Assembly: GCA_041395665.1 (NCBI GenBank)
Contig: JAWLAB010000004.1
Location: forward strand, 124,001 to 188,000
Source: Pseudomonadales bacterium
GTDB taxonomy: Bacteria; Pseudomonadota; Gammaproteobacteria; Pseudomonadales; UBA7239
Direction of reading: 5' to 3'
DNA: 64,000 nucleotides
This document shows positions 62,502 through 64,000 of this stretch, piece after piece (the first letter of the stretch is position 1; every line of letters begins with the position of its first letter). A model generated the notes under the pieces. It was not told where the DNA came from. It saw only the letters and a program-made list of their open reading frames with translations, and ran no database searches. The position numbers were made by a program, and so were the translations under genes.

Positions 62502-64000
62502 ATGAGTTACATCAAACTGAAAAAAGACGCTGACGGCATCGTGGAATTGATCTTCGATCAACCGGGCGAAAAAGTGAACAAAATGGGTGACGAGTACATC
62601 GCGGCGATGAGCAAAGCGGTGGACGAACTCGCCAAAATGAAAGACAAAATCAAAGGCGTGTATGTGCGCTCTGGCAAAGATACTTTCTTCGGCGGCGGCG
62701 ATTTGAATGCGCTGTTAGAAATGTCGACGAAAATGGATGAAAAAGAAGCGACGCAAAAGTTTGAAGGTATTTTGAATGCTAAAAAACCGCTGCGCATTTT
62801 AGAAACGCTCGGCGTGCCTGTGGTTGTTGGTATGAACGGCGCAGCGCTCGGCGGTGGTTATGAAATCGCACTCGCTTGTCATCATCGCATCGCGATTGAT
62901 CGTGCGGATGTAAAAATGGGCTTACCAGAAGCGCAATTGGGTTTGATGCCTGGCGCGGGCGGTGTGGTGCGTATGGTGCGCAAATTTGGCTGCCAAAACG
63001 CGATTACTTTTATCAGCCAAGGCATGCAGTACGCCGGTAGCAAAGCGCTGGAAAAAGGCTTCTGCGATGAGCTGGCTGTCAACGAAGAAGAAATGCACAA
63101 AAAAGCCAAAGCGTGGATTCTGGCAAATCCAGAAGCGAAGCAACCTTGGGATCAACCCGGTTTCAAAATTCCTGGTGGCTCGCCAGCGGATAAAGATCCA
63201 GATCAAGGTTTGGTTGGCTTGTTCTACTTTGGCCCTGTCAATGTGATGAACTCCACCAAGGGTAATTTCCCTGCGCCGAAAGCAATTTTTGCCTGTATCC
63301 ATGATGTTGCACGAGTGGATTTTGATACCGCTGAGAAAATCGAAGCGCGTTATTTCTTGCACTTGATGACTTCGCAAGTAGCAAAAAACATGATTCGCAC
63401 TTTCTTCTTCCAATTGCAGGCGTTGGAAAAAGGCGCGAGCCGCCCGAAAGGTATCAAACCGACTAGCGTGAAAAAACTTGGCATTTTGGGTGCGGGTCAA
63501 ATGGGCGCTGGCTTGGCCTATCTCGCTGCGCAAAAAGGCATTGAAGTGGTGTTGAAAGACATCAATCTCGCCAATGCAGAAAAAGGTAAGGCATATAGCG
63601 AAAAAGTGGGAGCCAAAAACAAAAAAATGACGCCAGAAAAATTGGCGCAAATTTTGTCGTTGATTCACCCAACCGAAAAAGTCGAAGATTTGAAAGGCTG
63701 TGATTTCATCATCGAGGCCGTGTTTGAAAATCGCGACATCAAAGCCTCTGTGACGAAAGAAACAGAAGCGGTGTTGGGCAAAGATGCTATTTTTGCTTCT
63801 AACACTTCTGCATTGCCGATCACTGAATTGGCGCAAGCTTCTGTGCGCCCTGCAAACTTCATCGGCATGCACTTTTTTCTCACCGGCAGAAAAAATGCCT
63901 TTGGTGGAAATTATCTGCGGCAAGAAAACTTCCAAAGAAACGCTGGCAAAAGCGTTTGACTTGGGTATTTTGCTTGGCAAAAAACCGATTGTGGTTAACG
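62502..64000 (+). CDS. Enoyl-CoA hydratase / 3-hydroxyacyl-CoA dehydrogenase alpha subunit, partial, frameshifted
   Basis: FadB/FadJ-type multifunctional protein. The hydratase part (residues 1-about 190) has NGAALGGGYEIALACHHRI and the later glutamate region GLPEAQLGLMPGAGG. The dehydrogenase Rossmann motif is LGILGAGQMGAGLA near residue 329. The frame as given runs to a TGA at 63957-63959 after nonsense. The T-run at 63873-63878 has six T; with five, the frame continues to the right edge as HFFSPAEKMPLVEIICGKKTS. The gene is therefore cut by the window edge, not by the TGA. Confidence 0.9.

Noticed and set aside
62922..63980. 352-codon minus-strand open frame opposite the beta-oxidation gene
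   Set aside because: Shadow of the hydratase/dehydrogenase; its composition is the reverse complement of Lys-rich codons and shows no family motif.
1..64000. CRISPR arrays, rRNA, insertion sequences
   Set aside because: No regularly spaced repeats, rRNA signatures or transposase genes were found in either strand.

Overview
The window is a chromosomal segment of a gammaproteobacterium. The gene order ruvB-ybgC-tolQRAB-pal-cpoB-queE-queC-tRNA-Lys, the block nagZ-hpt-methylthioinosine phosphorylase, leuS-lptE-holA, and queA-tgt close to secDF all resemble the Pseudomonas/Cellvibrio side of the class. No CRISPR array, rRNA, insertion sequence or prophage structural gene is visible.

Layout. 1-1.1 kb: end of a phosphomannomutase, a small gene behind a clear sigma-54 promoter, and an unknown convergent gene. 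1.2-3.8 kb (minus): pgi and ispB. 4-11.9 kb (plus): ruvB, the Tol-Pal envelope system, two 7-deazaguanine (queuosine precursor) genes and tRNA-Lys(TTT). 12-15.1 kb: a G-rich repeat cluster and two tandem cobalamin-binding radical SAM genes. 15.2-18.6 kb: methylmalonyl-CoA mutase and epimerase, then a VapBC toxin-antitoxin pair. 18.7-26.7 kb: valS with a coupled lipoprotein, a lone radical SAM gene, mnmC, holA and lptE. 26.7-34.4 kb: leuS and several other genes, most of them broken by many indels. 34.6-43.4 kb: a Fur-type iron locus (di-haem oxidoreductase, two imelysins, DUF1513 protein, FbpABC transporter). 43.4-49 kb: a GDP-mannose enzyme, tRNA-Leu(CAA), queA-tgt and an unknown membrane protein. 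49-54.4 kb: secDF, nagZ, hpt and the phosphorylase. 54.4-59.8 kb: a WYL regulator, a histone-deacetylase-fold enzyme and mfd. 59.9-64 kb: an SGNH-hydrolase gene and a fatty-acid oxidation pair running off the right edge.

How genes work together. QueE/QueC make the 7-deazaguanine precursor, and Tgt/QueA insert and mature it in tRNA; MnmC also modifies a wobble base. Methylthioinosine phosphorylase releases hypoxanthine, which Hpt salvages. The phosphomannomutase at the left edge and the mannose-1-phosphate guanylyltransferase at 43.4 kb belong to one GDP-mannose route. The iron locus puts a ferric ABC transporter between two imelysin-type periplasmic proteins.

Sequence quality matters here. 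Several well-conserved genes (tolB, one radical SAM gene, the SGNH gene, the beta-oxidation alpha subunit) are broken by single-base changes, mostly in homopolymers or base doublets, and each reads correctly when one base is added or removed. From about 27.7 to 34.4 kb indels are dense and even the essential leuS is unreadable as one frame. The simplest explanation is uncorrected sequencing error rather than biology.
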